5,207 nucleotides of DNA from the NCBI GenBank assembly GCA_030636965.1, contig DAOVVW010000106.1:1-5207 (forward strand), written 5' to 3'. Source of the stretch: Pseudomonadota bacterium (lineage in GTDB: Bacteria; BMS3Abin14). The position numbers were made by a program, and so were the translations under genes. Below the pieces are notes generated by a model that saw only the letters and a program-made list of their open reading frames with translations, ran no database searches and was not told the origin of the DNA. Of the stretch, positions 5,105 to 5,207 are shown piece by piece; the first letter of the stretch is position 1; each line of letters opens with the position of its first letter.

Positions 5105-5195
5105 AAATTGGAGAATGGAGATTGGAAATTGGGTTTAGAGCATTGGAAATTAGACATTAGAAATTGGAGAATGGAAAAGCGATATTCGAAATTGG
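5105..5195. repeat. Degenerate heptad array, AAATTGG/AGAATGG units
   Basis: Thirteen positions in one unbroken 7-bp register from 5105: AAATTGG, AGAATGG, AGATTGG, AAATTGG, GTTTAGA, GCATTGG, AAATTAG, ACATTAG, AAATTGG, AGAATGG, AAAAGCG, ATATTCG, AAATTGG. Most end in TTGG, TTAG or ATGG. It may run past the window edge. ATTCGAAATTGG (5184-5195) recurs exactly in inverse orientation at 4764-4775. Together with 4961-5104 this makes the right end gene-free apart from the DUF951 gene's upstream frame. Confidence 0.8.
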
Positions 5196-5207
5196 ATTTA
5201 TGAATAA

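Noticed and set aside
5004..5195. CRISPR-like array
   Set aside because: Units are 7 bp, directly tandem and degenerate, with no spacers and no cas genes.

Overview
The window is bacterial and almost all of its coding capacity is on the minus strand, so it reads right to left. The order is: a small DUF951-family gene (4960-4820), then rpsF, ssb, rpsR, a DUF2232 membrane protein, rplI, dnaB and the first 114 codons of alr, which runs off the left edge. This is the classic S6-SSB-S18-L9-DnaB cluster. A DUF2232 protein between rpsR and rplI, an S18 that keeps its Cys/His zinc ligands, and alr after dnaB fit a deltaproteobacterial (Desulfobacterota-like) or related anaerobic lineage. That is inference from gene order and protein style, and the phylum is not proven.

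The genes are tightly packed: rpsF/ssb are 1 nt apart, rplI/dnaB 3 nt and dnaB/alr 12 nt. Three wider gaps interrupt the cluster. A perfect 29-bp inverted repeat lies between ssb and rpsR. A hairpin made of 7-bp units lies between rpsR and the DUF2232 gene. An extended -10 promoter candidate lies in front of rplI. The cluster promoter is best placed at 4640-4667, followed by a leader of about 120 nt that can fold and contains an anti-Shine-Dalgarno sequence. This would suit autogenous control by the S6:S18 complex.

The right end (about 4670-5207) is AT-rich and full of repeats. The one gene I can support there is the 46-codon DUF951 gene, which has a GTG or otherwise uncertain start and is easily missed. 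It is flanked on both sides by arrays of degenerate heptanucleotide repeats. The most unusual feature of the window is that five separate intergenic arrays, at 3270-3348, 4681-4798, 5004-5038, 5050-5077 and 5105-5195, use different unit sequences but all keep an exact 7-bp period. Two of them fold as long imperfect hairpins.

Functionally the genes supply the ribosome (bS6, bS18, bL9), replication (SSB, DnaB helicase) and cell-wall precursor synthesis (alanine racemase). Two conserved proteins, DUF2232 and DUF951, have no settled function.
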